Shown in pieces: positions 7,853-14,820 of a DNA stretch of 64,000 bases. How positions within the stretch are numbered: position 1 is the first letter of the stretch; every line of letters starts with the position of its first letter. The stretch covers positions 1 through 64,000 of IMG/VR virus record IMGVR_UViG_3300008263_000022; one strand, 5' to 3'. Under the pieces are notes generated by a model that saw only the letters and a program-made list of their open reading frames with translations, was not told the origin of the DNA and ran no database searches. Source of the stretch: a virus. Both the position numbers and the translations under genes were made by a program.

Positions 7853-8231
7853 TTCTTATCTGCTCACTATGTTTACATTTACCACGATAGGCATACCCTA
7901 TACAATTACATTGATATTTACCAGATTCTAGAGTGATGGTATAGGTCTTGCCTGAATCACTTACAACCTGCCAATGAGGCACATTCAAAGCCTCTGGCTG
8001 TTGAATCACCACCGTTGCGCCAATAGCGTCCAATTCTTTGTGTTTGACCTTGATAAACTTACGCCTACGAGTGTCCATTGGTATTGGTTTGTTGAATACC
8101 TTAATCTCACCATCACTCTCACGAGCATAGGCCAAAATATTGGATTTACCATCAAACAAATAGATATGATTAGGCACCACGAACTCTGGTTCATTCCATT
8201 CGGTAACTTCTTTATATGCACTAATACTCAT
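7836..8231 (-). CDS. SWIM-type zinc finger protein, 131 aa
   Basis: The C-terminus has the CxCx(n)CxH pattern of a SWIM domain (YQCNCIGYAYRGKCKHSEQ, about residues 107-125), preceded by short beta strands as in the family. SWIM fingers bind DNA or proteins. The ATG at 8231 overlaps the upstream TAA as TAATG and is preferred to an upstream TTG. Confidence 0.75.
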   Translation of the reverse strand: MSISAYKEVTEWNEPEFVVPNHIYLFDGKSNILAYARESDGEIKVFNKPIPMDTRRRKFIKVKHKELDAIGATVVIQQPEALNVPHWQVVSDSGKTYTITLESGKYQCNCIGYAYRGKCKHSEQIRNENSN

Positions 8232-8422
8232 TAACACCTACCATCCAAATCTTCATCACGCCACTGGTCGTTTTCACCAGTTTCTTGCCAAACATTTAAA
8301 ATCTTGGCATCAGGCCAACCGAGTTTAATACTATACACCGCCTCTTGTGCTGAGATAGCAGAAACTCCTTCATACTGAGTATGAACCGAATCGTCCATAA
8401 ATTCTACAAGGTAATAATTCAT
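8231..8422 (-). CDS. Hypothetical protein, 63 aa
   Basis: MNYYLVEFMDDSVHTQYEG looks like a small alpha/beta domain similar in style to the 59-aa gene two genes upstream (YMVEFESGRIIHL), so the two may be distant paralogues. Unknown function. Confidence 0.65.
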   Translation of the reverse strand: MNYYLVEFMDDSVHTQYEGVSAISAQEAVYSIKLGWPDAKILNVWQETGENDQWRDEDLDGRC

Positions 8423-8595
8423 TTCTTTGCCTTTATTTTATTAATGGCATCCATAGCATCAGGATATTCCTGCATCCACGAAACCAACTCATCATTCTTC
8501 ATCACATCTTGCAACGGATCTTTTGGTCGTGTATTGACCACAATATTATACTTGGCCAATTTATTCCAATCGATTTGATAATTGTTTTTATTCAT
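8419..8595 (-). CDS. Hypothetical protein, 58 aa
   Basis: The ATG at 8595 is chosen because GGTGGAG lies 7 nt upstream; longer frames start at weak codons inside the upstream gene. Contains VSWMQEYPDAMDAINKIKAKK. Unknown. Confidence 0.65.
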   Translation of the reverse strand: MNKNNYQIDWNKLAKYNIVVNTRPKDPLQDVMKNDELVSWMQEYPDAMDAINKIKAKK

Positions 8596-8767
8596 CTTCA
8601 TCTCCACCAACATAAACTTCTTGGTAAATTGTTTTGATGATTTCGTTTGAATATTCATCAGCACAATATTCTTTTACATCTTGAACTTCATAAAAGCTTA
8701 AATGAATGATTCGGCCGGATTCAAACTCAACCATGTAAACATTTTCAACATCAGAATCGTAACTCAT
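8588..8767 (-). CDS. Acidic hypothetical protein, 59 aa
   Basis: MSYDSDVENVYMVEFESGR start with GGAG upstream. It overlaps the next gene by 8 nt (ATGAATAA). Fold similar in outline to the 63-aa protein at 8231-8422. Confidence 0.65.
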   Translation of the reverse strand: MSYDSDVENVYMVEFESGRIIHLSFYEVQDVKEYCADEYSNEIIKTIYQEVYVGGDEDE

Positions 8768-8768
8768 A

Positions 8769-8960
8769 TCAAACTCCTACAATATTGGTATTATACCGCT
8801 CTTCATAAATCTTAACAATCGTATCATCAGTCAGCTCACGCAAATTATCTGTAAGCAATTCTTTTGTTACCATTACCAATTCTGTTTTTTTCATTTTTTT
8901 AATATCTTTCATAGAATCGGCAACTAATTCATTAATCAATCTATCAATCGTTTTACTCAT
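8769..8960 (-). CDS. Helical hypothetical protein, 63 aa
   Basis: Short, helical, rich in K, E and L (MSKTIDRLINELVADSM). Gap of 1 base to the downstream gene. Unknown. Confidence 0.65.
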   Translation of the reverse strand: MSKTIDRLINELVADSMKDIKKMKKTELVMVTKELLTDNLRELTDDTIVKIYEERYNTNIVGV

Positions 8961-8962
8961 AA

Positions 8963-9202
8963 TTAATCCAATAAAATCATGTAAGCATTACCATTGTTGG
9001 TACGAAACCAATCAAGGGCTTTACGCAAACCTTTATAATCACCAATCAATTCACAACCTTTAAGGTAATCATAAACCGCAACCTCATCAGGCGTTAGAAT
9101 GGTACTTTCACCACTAAATGGATTTTGAACTTTAACTGGTTCTTTATCAAGCACCATAATGCCAGGAAATAAATCTTGAATTGCTTTTTTTGCCTTACTC
9201 AT
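8963..9202 (-). CDS. Hypothetical protein, 79 aa
   Basis: Soluble protein ending YKGLRKALDWFRTNNGNAYM. Overlaps the upstream gene by 4 nt as ATGA. Unknown. Confidence 0.65.
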   Translation of the reverse strand: MSKAKKAIQDLFPGIMVLDKEPVKVQNPFSGESTILTPDEVAVYDYLKGCELIGDYKGLRKALDWFRTNNGNAYMILLD

Positions 9203-9648
9203 GCTGTTTCCTTTTCTTTACAGAATTCCACAAACTCAGGTAATGAACCAGAGAAAATAACTTCACTCTCATAATCACTACTCATGCCAAACATATTGCA
9301 ACCACAATAATACACTTCAATTTTGAATTGACCATCAACATTCAAAATGTGATACTCATAATCTTGGCCACATGATTGTTGAACAACAGGATGCAAATAG
9401 AATTGACCTGCACCATCTTTGAAGTTTGCTACCATCTGTGCAGCCAAACAACCCATGCCATTGAAAAATCTCTCATTGGCACCAAGGCGTAGGCCATTGG
9501 TCATTGTACCGCTTGATAGAAACTCTGCCAATTCAGCACCATGGCCAGATGGATAACCATCGTATTGGCGGTACATATTGATAATACGCTCAGCGGCCTC
9601 ACCGCTTTTGGATTCGTTATAAACGAATGTTAAACTTCTGGTACCCAT
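9199..9648 (-). CDS. MGTRSLT-type conserved protein, 149 aa
   Basis: The start MGTRSLTFVYNES is a recurrent N-terminus in phage and bacterial proteins of unknown function, followed by MYRQYDGYPSGHGAELA. ATG 9648 is preferred over an upstream non-ATG start. Six Cys, four near the C-terminal half (CG and YYCGCN). Confidence 0.75.
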   Translation of the reverse strand: MGTRSLTFVYNESKSGEAAERIINMYRQYDGYPSGHGAELAEFLSSGTMTNGLRLGANERFFNGMGCLAAQMVANFKDGAGQFYLHPVVQQSCGQDYEYHILNVDGQFKIEVYYCGCNMFGMSSDYESEVIFSGSLPEFVEFCKEKETA

Positions 9649-9662
9649 AATATAAACTCCAA

Positions 9663-9749
9663 TCAAATAAGAATAAGTGTTGGTTTTTCTTTATAGTCTA
9701 TAGCCAACAAAAAAGACTGCTGCTGTTTAGGCCGTTTATAGTCCGCCAA
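9663..9749 (-). CDS. Possible 28-aa microprotein with TTG start
   Basis: GGAGG lies 7 nt before a TTG that opens LADYKRPKQQQSFLLAIDYK and ends at TGA 9663. It fills an otherwise empty 110-nt gap. Coding potential is plausible but unproven. Confidence 0.4.
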   Translation of the reverse strand: MADYKRPKQQQSFLLAIDYKEKPTLILI

Positions 9750-9775
9750 GGATATTCCTCCATTAAGACTTCATA

Positions 9776-10090
9776 CTAATGACTACGATTATTAGCCCAC
9801 TTCACACCACGCTGAAATGCCTCAAGCTCAATACGAATCTCATGAACTGCACGAGCATCACGCTGATACACATCAAACGCTTTTGCATCACGCTTACGAG
9901 TGGAACTGGCACCACGCCTACGAGGACCACGGAACATTACAAAATATTTGGTGAAATCAATAAACTGTTTGAGTTGCTCGTAATTGTCAATCGGTACGCC
10001 TTTGTAAACTGACCGAAAACCAATTGGCGAATGATGATTAGCAAATATAGATTGCATAATATCTTCTTTCTGTTGAAAACTTAATTGCAT
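9776..10090 (-). CDS. Basic hypothetical protein, 104 aa
   Basis: The ATG at 10090 has GGAG 8 nt upstream. The middle is very basic (FRGPRRRGASSTRKRDAKAF), suggesting nucleic-acid contact. Unknown family. Confidence 0.65.
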   Translation of the reverse strand: MQLSFQQKEDIMQSIFANHHSPIGFRSVYKGVPIDNYEQLKQFIDFTKYFVMFRGPRRRGASSTRKRDAKAFDVYQRDARAVHEIRIELEAFQRGVKWANNRSH

Positions 10091-10092
10091 AA

Positions 10093-10386
10093 TTACGCTC
10101 CACACCATCTAATATGTTTAAAACCACCACACAATACATTACCACGAGCAAAGTTTCTTGCTGGTGCATTCCATGATGCTGATTTGAGAATGTCACCTTG
10201 CTTAAACTTCTTATCATCTGCCAACATCACCCACGAATGTGAACTGCGTTGATTATCTTCCATGATGATATGCACATACTTACGACCAACAGCAGCATAA
10301 AACTTTTTACTATTGTAAGCCGCTGTATTGGTATAATCATCTGCCAAATGTTTAACATACGCATCAATGCCTTCGTATAAATCCAT
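10093..10386 (-). CDS. Conserved phage protein, 97 aa
   Basis: The C-terminal ILKSASWNAPARNFARGNV block is one I recall from several unrelated phages. Soluble, unknown function. Confidence 0.75.
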   Translation of the reverse strand: MDLYEGIDAYVKHLADDYTNTAAYNSKKFYAAVGRKYVHIIMEDNQRSSHSWVMLADDKKFKQGDILKSASWNAPARNFARGNVLCGGFKHIRWCGA

Positions 10387-10387
10387 A

Positions 10388-10672
10388 TTAACCTCTACTC
10401 AAATTAATCACACGAAAATCAAATTCCATAAAACTGGTCTGGTGTGGCACAAACATAATTTTACCAACACGATTCTTTTTATTAGGTTTGGTTTCAAACT
10501 TAACAAATTTGTCAGCAGTCACCGTAATTTTGTAGCAGTTAAAACCAGGTTCATTACAATTTGCCTGCTCAACCACACCTTCAATAAAAGCATCATCACG
10601 ACCTGCACATGGTTTAAAATCATATGCACGAATCATATCACCAACTTTTGCAATTCCTTCAAATTTCAACAT
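10388..10672 (-). CDS. Hypothetical protein, 94 aa
   Basis: ATG 10672 with AAAGG 8 nt upstream is chosen over an in-frame start in the promoter region. Contains GDMIRAYDFKPCAGRDDAFIEG and looks like a small beta-barrel. First gene after the promoter at 10702-10729. Confidence 0.7.
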   Translation of the reverse strand: MLKFEGIAKVGDMIRAYDFKPCAGRDDAFIEGVVEQANCNEPGFNCYKITVTADKFVKFETKPNKKNRVGKIMFVPHQTSFMEFDFRVINLSRG

Positions 10673-10701
10673 AATGTACCTTTCATTCAATTTATACTAC
10701 C

Positions 10702-10729
10702 ATTATACACTTACCACAGGGGTTTTCAA
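10702..10729 (-). promoter_or_regulatory. Sigma70-type promoter with -35 in a hairpin loop
   Basis: Minus strand TTGAAA, 16-base spacer, TATAAT, GGT. The -35 hexamer sits in the 8-base loop between CAGGGG (10717-10722) and CCCCTG (10731-10736). Confidence 0.75.
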
Positions 10730-10734
10730 GCCCC

Positions 10735-10752
10735 TGTTGTAAATATACAACA
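10735..10752. promoter_or_regulatory. Inverted repeat TGTTGT-N6-ACAACA, copy 3
   Basis: Perfect repeat, 5 bp upstream of the -35 and directly abutting the stop of the 43-aa gene. Confidence 0.6.
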
Positions 10753-10884
10753 CTATTTGGTTTTCTTGATAGAATAACCTTTTAATAAAACCCATTCAAC
10801 ATATGCTTCAACGATTGCCGGTGTATCTGGCCGTTCCTGTTGTAATGCCTTTAATTCTTTGATTGTAAATTCCCATTTACTCAT
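10753..10884 (-). CDS. Small helical protein, 43 aa
   Basis: MSKWEFTIKELKALQQERPD with GAGG 6 nt before ATG 10884. The longer frame upstream lies within the Api92-like gene and lacks a good start. Unknown. Confidence 0.6.
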   Translation of the reverse strand: MSKWEFTIKELKALQQERPDTPAIVEAYVEWVLLKGYSIKKTK

Positions 10885-11413
10885 CATTTTCCTCGTTTTC
10901 TTCTTCCCATTCACGCATGGATTCGGTGATACAAAACATTTCATTCAAAGCTTCAGGAAGATATTCTTCCGCTTCATCAGCACTCATGCCAGAATAATCG
11001 TAGCATTCATCCACGCCTTCATACACACCAGCAAAACCCATACCAGGTTCATAGTAATATGCACGAACCTCAAAACCTAATTGTTCCAACTGCTCATAGG
11101 CCTGTATTGGAGGACCCCATGGCGAATCAAAAGTGCCATTTAGTGTATTGCCTTCGGCTTCACACTCATAAGGGCTGATATCCCACTTGGTACCCCAATT
11201 ATTCACACACCACGAGTACCAGTCAGAATAACCGTATTTGGCGACCAATGCTTCATCGGACTCACGAGCAGGCGCCGTGGTGTCTTCCAATTCTTTTGGT
11301 AATGGAATAAACTCATTCAACAATGTACCATCAGCAAATGCTTTGGCGGCACGCTCGACCATCGCTTTATCAGGATGGGACAACTCAATATTATTATTAC
11401 ACCAATTTGGCAT
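10877..11413 (-). CDS. Api92/YubB-type ferredoxin-like domain protein
   Basis: It starts MPNWCNNNIELSHP, the hallmark N-terminus of the Api92-like family found in phages and plasmids, and has the W-rich NNWGTKWDI and GPPIQAYEQL blocks. Known members have a ferredoxin-like fold and no clear function. Start at ATG 11413 with GAGGAG just upstream; a TTG at 11419 is less likely. 178 aa. Confidence 0.8.
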   Translation of the reverse strand: MPNWCNNNIELSHPDKAMVERAAKAFADGTLLNEFIPLPKELEDTTAPARESDEALVAKYGYSDWYSWCVNNWGTKWDISPYECEAEGNTLNGTFDSPWGPPIQAYEQLEQLGFEVRAYYYEPGMGFAGVYEGVDECYDYSGMSADEAEEYLPEALNEMFCITESMREWEEENEENDE

Positions 11414-11415
11414 AC

Positions 11416-11499
11416 TCAAAACTCCTCAATAACAAAATAAATTAATAACGCTGAAACGACCATATACAACAAAATACCAATAGTGATTGCGACCATCAT
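11416..11499 (-). CDS. Membrane microprotein, 27 aa
   Basis: MMVAITIGILLYMVVSALL is a single membrane segment. The start overlaps the TGA of the 40-aa gene (ATGATG), and its last codons carry the GAGGAG used by the next gene. Confidence 0.55.
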   Translation of the reverse strand: MMVAITIGILLYMVVSALLIYFVIEEF

Positions 11500-11618
11500 A
11501 CCTTGATTACTCGCTCAATATTCAAAGCAATATCAAACTTACGAAATTGCTCATTGGCATATGCTACCGCTGTTGCATATGAATCAAAAAGTAAACCATC
11601 ACACACATAAAAAGTCAT
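11496..11618 (-). CDS. Hypothetical protein, 40 aa
   Basis: MTFYVCDGLLFDSYATAVAY, first gene behind the consensus promoter at 11642-11670 with GGAGAAAAT upstream. Soluble, unknown. Confidence 0.6.
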   Translation of the reverse strand: MTFYVCDGLLFDSYATAVAYANEQFRKFDIALNIERVIKV

Positions 11619-11641
11619 ACATTTTCTCCACTTAAAAGACC

Positions 11642-11670
11642 ATTATACAGGAAACTGGTATAAATGTCAA
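11642..11670 (-). promoter_or_regulatory. Consensus sigma70 promoter
   Basis: Perfect TTGACA and TATAAT separated by 17 bases, followed by GGT, minus strand. A perfect 10-bp inverted repeat (ATTATACAGG at 11642, CCTGTATAAT at 11674) flanks it. Confidence 0.9.
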
Positions 11671-11713
11671 TACCCTGTATAATAGTCGACCAAATCGGTC
11701 AACTATTCAAAAC

Positions 11714-12001
11714 CTAATCACAAATACTTACCGAACAACTAAGAATTAATTGCCGTTTTTCAATATCTACACCAACAATATTATCAGCATTTGACCACCG
11801 TAAGGCACCATAACCACTCTGATTGGTACCAAGTTTGCCAGCGTTTTTCCACGCTTCACAAATTGCCAAGGTCACCGCTGGTGTCAATTCACCATCATAT
11901 TCAATATCGACCAAATCTTGCCAAGTGTCCTGATAGGCCTCCATGCGGTGGGTGCCTTCAATCATTTTCCTAGTGCTCACTAATATTTTACCACCAAACA
12001 T
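11714..12001 (-). CDS. Hypothetical protein, 95 aa
   Basis: ATG 12001 with GGAG upstream gives MFGGKILVSTRKMIEGTHR. The longer in-frame extension is out of phase with the HTH-like gene upstream and is rejected. The C-terminus contains VGVDIEKRQLILS. Unknown. Confidence 0.65.
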   Translation of the reverse strand: MFGGKILVSTRKMIEGTHRMEAYQDTWQDLVDIEYDGELTPAVTLAICEAWKNAGKLGTNQSGYGALRWSNADNIVGVDIEKRQLILSCSVSICD

Positions 12002-12002
12002 A

Positions 12003-12185
12003 TTACACTCCATACATGGAAGGTGGAGATATATTTTTGTTACCAGCACGAACAAAATATATTTCCTGTTCAACATATTCCAATGGCAGATGCAATACTT
12101 TTGCAATATGCTCACTGGTGCGACCTTTGAAGTAAAACTACTCAATCGCCGAATAAATCAATTCTTTTTCATTTATTGCTTTCAT
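12003..12185 (-). pseudogene. HTH-like small gene interrupted by an amber codon
   Basis: ATG 12185 opens MKAINEKELIYSAIE, then TAG (12138-12140), then the frame continues FYFKGRTSEHIAKVLHLPLE to a TAA at 12003, directly before the next ATG. The joined 60-codon product reads as one small helix-turn-helix-like protein. A CAG to TAG change would explain it; TAG is a normal stop elsewhere in the window. Confidence 0.55.
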
Positions 12186-12187
12186 AC

Positions 12188-12376
12188 TTACTCCAAGGTT
12201 AAAGTTTCAATTTCCACATCCTCGGTTTCACCAAGGTTCTTTGTTGGTATCTGGTCCTGCACCATTTTCATAAACGCCACCGCCTTATCATAATTCGAAA
12301 AAGCTCGGAGATTCAACCATTCCCAACCACTAAAATCGACCAACTGGCCAGATTTCACAATATACACATTTGTCAT
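12188..12376 (-). CDS. Hypothetical protein, 62 aa
   Basis: ATG 12376 with AGGAG upstream: MTNVYIVKSGQLVDFSGWEW. Similar in outline to small host-takeover proteins, but unassigned. Confidence 0.65.
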   Translation of the reverse strand: MTNVYIVKSGQLVDFSGWEWLNLRAFSNYDKAVAFMKMVQDQIPTKNLGETEDVEIETLTLE

Positions 12377-12450
12377 AAACAAACTCCTACTAATAATAAC
12401 AATACACCGATACTGAACCGAATCAATATCTGCCGATCCTGCCAATCCAT
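12373..12450 (-). CDS. Membrane microprotein, 25 aa
   Basis: MDWQDRQILIRFSIGVLLLL is one membrane segment. TAATATG joins it to the upstream stop and ATGA to the downstream start; this tight fit supports it. Confidence 0.5.
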   Translation of the reverse strand: MDWQDRQILIRFSIGVLLLLVGVCL

Positions 12451-12451
12451 A

Positions 12452-12595
12452 TTATTCAGCAAAATCCGTCCAATATTCTACTGCCTGCTCTGCCATTTCC
12501 AACGAGCAACCTAATGCTTGAGAGATTTGGTCGGCATTGTAACCACACTCCAATAATAACTGGACTTCATCCAGAAATGCTTTCATACCGCTCAT
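12452..12595 (-). CDS. Small helical protein, 47 aa
   Basis: MSGMKAFLDEVQLLLECGYN with GGAGG upstream. The region GYNADQISQALGCSLEMAEQA resembles a helix-turn-helix. Its start overlaps the end of the Gp88-like gene. Confidence 0.6.
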   Translation of the reverse strand: MSGMKAFLDEVQLLLECGYNADQISQALGCSLEMAEQAVEYWTDFAE

Positions 12596-13365
12596 ACTGC
12601 CTCCAATTTCATAGTAAACGAATAATTCCCAACAGGATACTTCACAAACCCGCTGGTGTCCTTTTTGGCCTTGCCTTTGGCATATAGACCAACCACACAA
12701 CCTTTTGGATCAAGAAAGCGTAAATCGCTATCATCACCATTGAATACGGATAGATTATGGTTGAAGAATTTCTTAGGCATTGCGGTACCTTTCTTGATAC
12801 CGAATACCACAGCAACATTCAATCCTTCAGCAACCGCACGCTTACAATCCATATAATTACCATCTGCCATCGAAAATGTAAGATGATAATTTTTGATGCC
12901 TGCTACTTTACGACCAATCACCTTGGTATAGTCATAGAATTGCACATTGGGAAAAGCTGCAAAGATGTTAGTGAAAACTTCACCACCACGCACAACCTCA
13001 TACTTTTCCCATGATAAATCAGAGGTGCCATTCAAGCGAAATACGGGAATTAAACCTTTCTTAGCAGATTGCTTAATCGCCAATTCAATATCAGCAACTA
13101 ACCACTCCATGAAATACTTCCGCTCTTCAAAGAAAAATGCCGTTTTACGCATCCGTGCTTCTTGAATAACATTGGTGGTCGTACCTTTCTTGAATAGACC
13201 ACCACGACCTGCCGTATTCAAACAGGCAGATTTGCATCCGACCGTTGCCTTTGGACAGGTATTGTAACCAGAAAGGTCAGCAGGCGCAAGATGCAATATG
13301 TAAGTATTGTAACCTTGTGCCAAACCTTTCAAAATCTTAGGATTGCCAGTAGATAATAATTTCAT
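12592..13365 (-). CDS. Gp88-like phage protein, 257 aa
   Basis: The N-terminal LAPADLSGYNTCPKATVGC followed by KSACLNTAGRGG is the Cys-rich signature I associate with the phage Gene product 88 family. The three Cys (about residues 38, 45, 49) could bind metal or an Fe-S cluster, which is inference. ATG 13365 is used; a longer start is upstream without a ribosome site. The gene is the first behind the consensus promoter at 13396-13423. Role unknown. Confidence 0.75.
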   Translation of the reverse strand: MKLLSTGNPKILKGLAQGYNTYILHLAPADLSGYNTCPKATVGCKSACLNTAGRGGLFKKGTTTNVIQEARMRKTAFFFEERKYFMEWLVADIELAIKQSAKKGLIPVFRLNGTSDLSWEKYEVVRGGEVFTNIFAAFPNVQFYDYTKVIGRKVAGIKNYHLTFSMADGNYMDCKRAVAEGLNVAVVFGIKKGTAMPKKFFNHNLSVFNGDDSDLRFLDPKGCVVGLYAKGKAKKDTSGFVKYPVGNYSFTMKLEAV

Positions 13366-13395
13366 AATATAAATTTCCAATCAAATAATACAACC

Positions 13396-13423
13396 ATTAT
13401 ACCAGACCGGTGGTGGATGTCAA
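13396..13423 (-). promoter_or_regulatory. Consensus sigma70 promoter
   Basis: TTGACA, 16 bases, TATAAT, GGT on the minus strand, about 30 nt before the Gp88-like gene. Confidence 0.9.
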
Positions 13424-13438
13424 GAGAAATCCGCAACC

Positions 13439-13459
13439 TGTTGTATAAAAGCGACAAAG
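13439..13459. promoter_or_regulatory. Degenerate inverted repeat, copy 4
   Basis: TGTTGT, 9 bases, ACAAAG: an imperfect version of the TGTTGT/ACAACA element, 15 bp upstream of the -35, about one helical turn further than copies 1-3. Confidence 0.35.
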
Positions 13460-13481
13460 TGTGAAAAAGTGGGATAAAGTG
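13454..13481. repeat. Three AAAGTG repeats with 10-bp period
   Basis: AAAGTG recurs at 13456, 13466 and 13476, one per helical turn, within a 200-bp non-coding stretch between a terminator and a promoter. This phasing suits a protein-binding array. A hairpin GCCGCA/TGCGGC follows at 13496-13518. Confidence 0.45.
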
Positions 13482-13595
13482 TCGTTTATACCATCGCCGC
13501 ATATATGTAACCTGCGGCTCTTAGTTTGTTTCCACGATTCTCCTACTCTTTCCTACCATTTCCTGAGTATCCTAGAGTAATACTAAGCAACTCAG

Positions 13596-13626
13596 AAAAA
13601 AGTGGTGGTCTTACTTGTTTGCCACC
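13596..13626 (-). terminator. Rho-independent terminator
   Basis: On the minus strand GGTGG, a 13-base loop, CCACC, then AC and six T. It lies just after the 39-aa gene and separates it from the promoter region at 13.4 kb. Confidence 0.65.
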
Positions 13627-13638
13627 GAAAGAGAATTT

Positions 13639-13758
13639 CTATATTGGTTGGTTCTCTGATAATACTTCTTGAATACGGTCACGCTGGTCTTCGGTAAAAT
13701 TGAAGGCAAAGCGGTTTAGCAAAAATACTATAAAACTGGTAACTATACTATTAATCAT
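13639..13758 (-). CDS. Small membrane protein, 39 aa
   Basis: MINSIVTSFIVFLLNRFAF has an N-terminal membrane segment followed by an amphipathic TEDQRDRIQEVLSE tail. It sits directly before a terminator. Between 13759 and 13861 a frame without any ATG (KDQYYIDHPEYV...) is open and may be a gene with a lost start. Confidence 0.5.
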   Translation of the reverse strand: MINSIVTSFIVFLLNRFAFNFTEDQRDRIQEVLSENQPI

Positions 13759-13861
13759 TGTGGATCTTTCATAATTTTAAGGTAAACTAAATCATCAAGA
13801 GCAGTATAAGCGGTGTTTAATATCTTAACATACTCTGGATGGTCGATATAATACTGGTCTT

Positions 13862-14116
13862 TTAACTAATAGCACTTTGAAAAGAATTGGTATAATCAAT
13901 TCTATTATATTCTTCATGCGATATATCTCCGAATTCGGTCGACTCTAACGAATAAATCTCATACTGCGATTCATTGAATTCGTTAAATGATTCGACAAAA
14001 TATCCGAGCGGATTATCATTACTATCATATACTTCGTATTGATTTTCATCACGAGATGCGTAACTTTGCACGACATAATAATTATCAGTTTTTACTACAA
14101 ATGCAACATTCATCAT
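13862..14116 (-). CDS. Acidic hypothetical protein, 84 aa
   Basis: Very rich in N, S, E and Y (SFNEFNESQYEIYSLESTEF). ATG 14116 with GAGAT upstream is preferred to the GTG at 14134. First gene behind the promoter at 14146-14174. Confidence 0.65.
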   Translation of the reverse strand: MMNVAFVVKTDNYYVVQSYASRDENQYEVYDSNDNPLGYFVESFNEFNESQYEIYSLESTEFGDISHEEYNRIDYTNSFQSAIS

Positions 14117-14145
14117 ATTTTTTATCTCTTTCACTTTAAAAATCT

Positions 14146-14174
14146 ATTATAACATAAAACGGCAAATATCACAA
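14146..14174 (-). promoter_or_regulatory. Sigma70-type promoter
   Basis: Minus strand TTGTGA, 17 bases, TATAAT. Confidence 0.65.
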
Positions 14175-14196
14175 GCACTATTAATACTTGAGTAAA

Positions 14197-14406
14197 TTAG
14201 TCGACTATTTGCAAATCGGTATAAATCACTTGTCCGGCATTGCGTTTAACTATGGCAATTTCATTGCACTTGCGTGTTTCATATTGCCAGTAATCTACTT
14301 TGGGGGCAGTAAATTCGGTGGTCACAGTCAGGTTTAAATCTGATTGTAGCATTGCTAATAGTGTTTTTTTATCAGCAAGGGGTAATTCTCGTATTCTATC
14401 TAGCAT
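14197..14406 (-). CDS. Hypothetical protein, 69 aa
   Basis: The start MLDRIRELPLADKKTLLAML is weakly like the start of the 91-aa protein upstream (IQNLTVAEKRNLVKSI), so they may share a small helical domain. Unknown. Confidence 0.65.
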   Translation of the reverse strand: MLDRIRELPLADKKTLLAMLQSDLNLTVTTEFTAPKVDYWQYETRKCNEIAIVKRNAGQVIYTDLQIVD

Positions 14407-14430
14407 ATAATCTCTTTATAATAAATTTAC

Positions 14431-14458
14431 TAGTAGCGACTATCTCAAATCGCTACTA
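14431..14458. repeat. 9-bp hairpin between two genes
   Basis: TAGTAGCGA and TCGCTACTA pair perfectly around a 10-base loop, in the 60-nt gap between the 69- and 91-aa genes. No T-run follows, so a processing or attenuation role is as likely as termination. Confidence 0.5.
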
Positions 14459-14469
14459 TAAATTCACTA

Positions 14470-14745
14470 TTAGGCGAAAGTGGTAACTACTGGTTTACTA
14501 GGTTTGCGATTTAACTTAGTAGCAACAGCGCCGGTGGGGTTGCGGAGTTTTGCTAGTTTTTCTTCTAATTTCGCAATGCGTTCTTGTTTTTTCTGAGCAC
14601 GAAGCAAAGCAGAATTTTGTTTGCGTTGGAAATTAGCGTCACGATTAGCAGCGATATGCTCTTTAATCATTAATTTAATAGATTTGACTAAATTGCGTTT
14701 TTCAGCGACTGTAAGGTTTTGAATTGTATCAATATATGAAAACAT
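14470..14745 (-). CDS. Helical basic protein, 91 aa
   Basis: Coiled-coil-like middle (RAQKKQERIAKLEEKLAKL) and basic C-terminal tail (KLNRKPSKPVV). First gene after the consensus promoter at 14793-14820. Nucleic-acid binding possible. Confidence 0.7.
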   Translation of the reverse strand: MFSYIDTIQNLTVAEKRNLVKSIKLMIKEHIAANRDANFQRKQNSALLRAQKKQERIAKLEEKLAKLRNPTGAVATKLNRKPSKPVVTTFA

Positions 14746-14792
14746 AATTTTTCTTTCGTTATAAGTGTTAATGAATTACTACAATAGAATCT

Positions 14793-14820
14793 ATTATACA
14801 CGAATTGGCGCCAGTGTCAA
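14793..14820 (-). promoter_or_regulatory. Consensus sigma70 promoter
   Basis: TTGACA, 16 bases, TATAAT on the minus strand. It reads away from the GC-rich island. Confidence 0.9.

Noticed and set aside
11744-12145. 143-aa reading of the gene at 11714-12001
   Set aside because: The first 48 codons overlap the better-supported amber-interrupted HTH gene and give a Cys/hydrophobic patchwork; ATG 12001 has GGAG.
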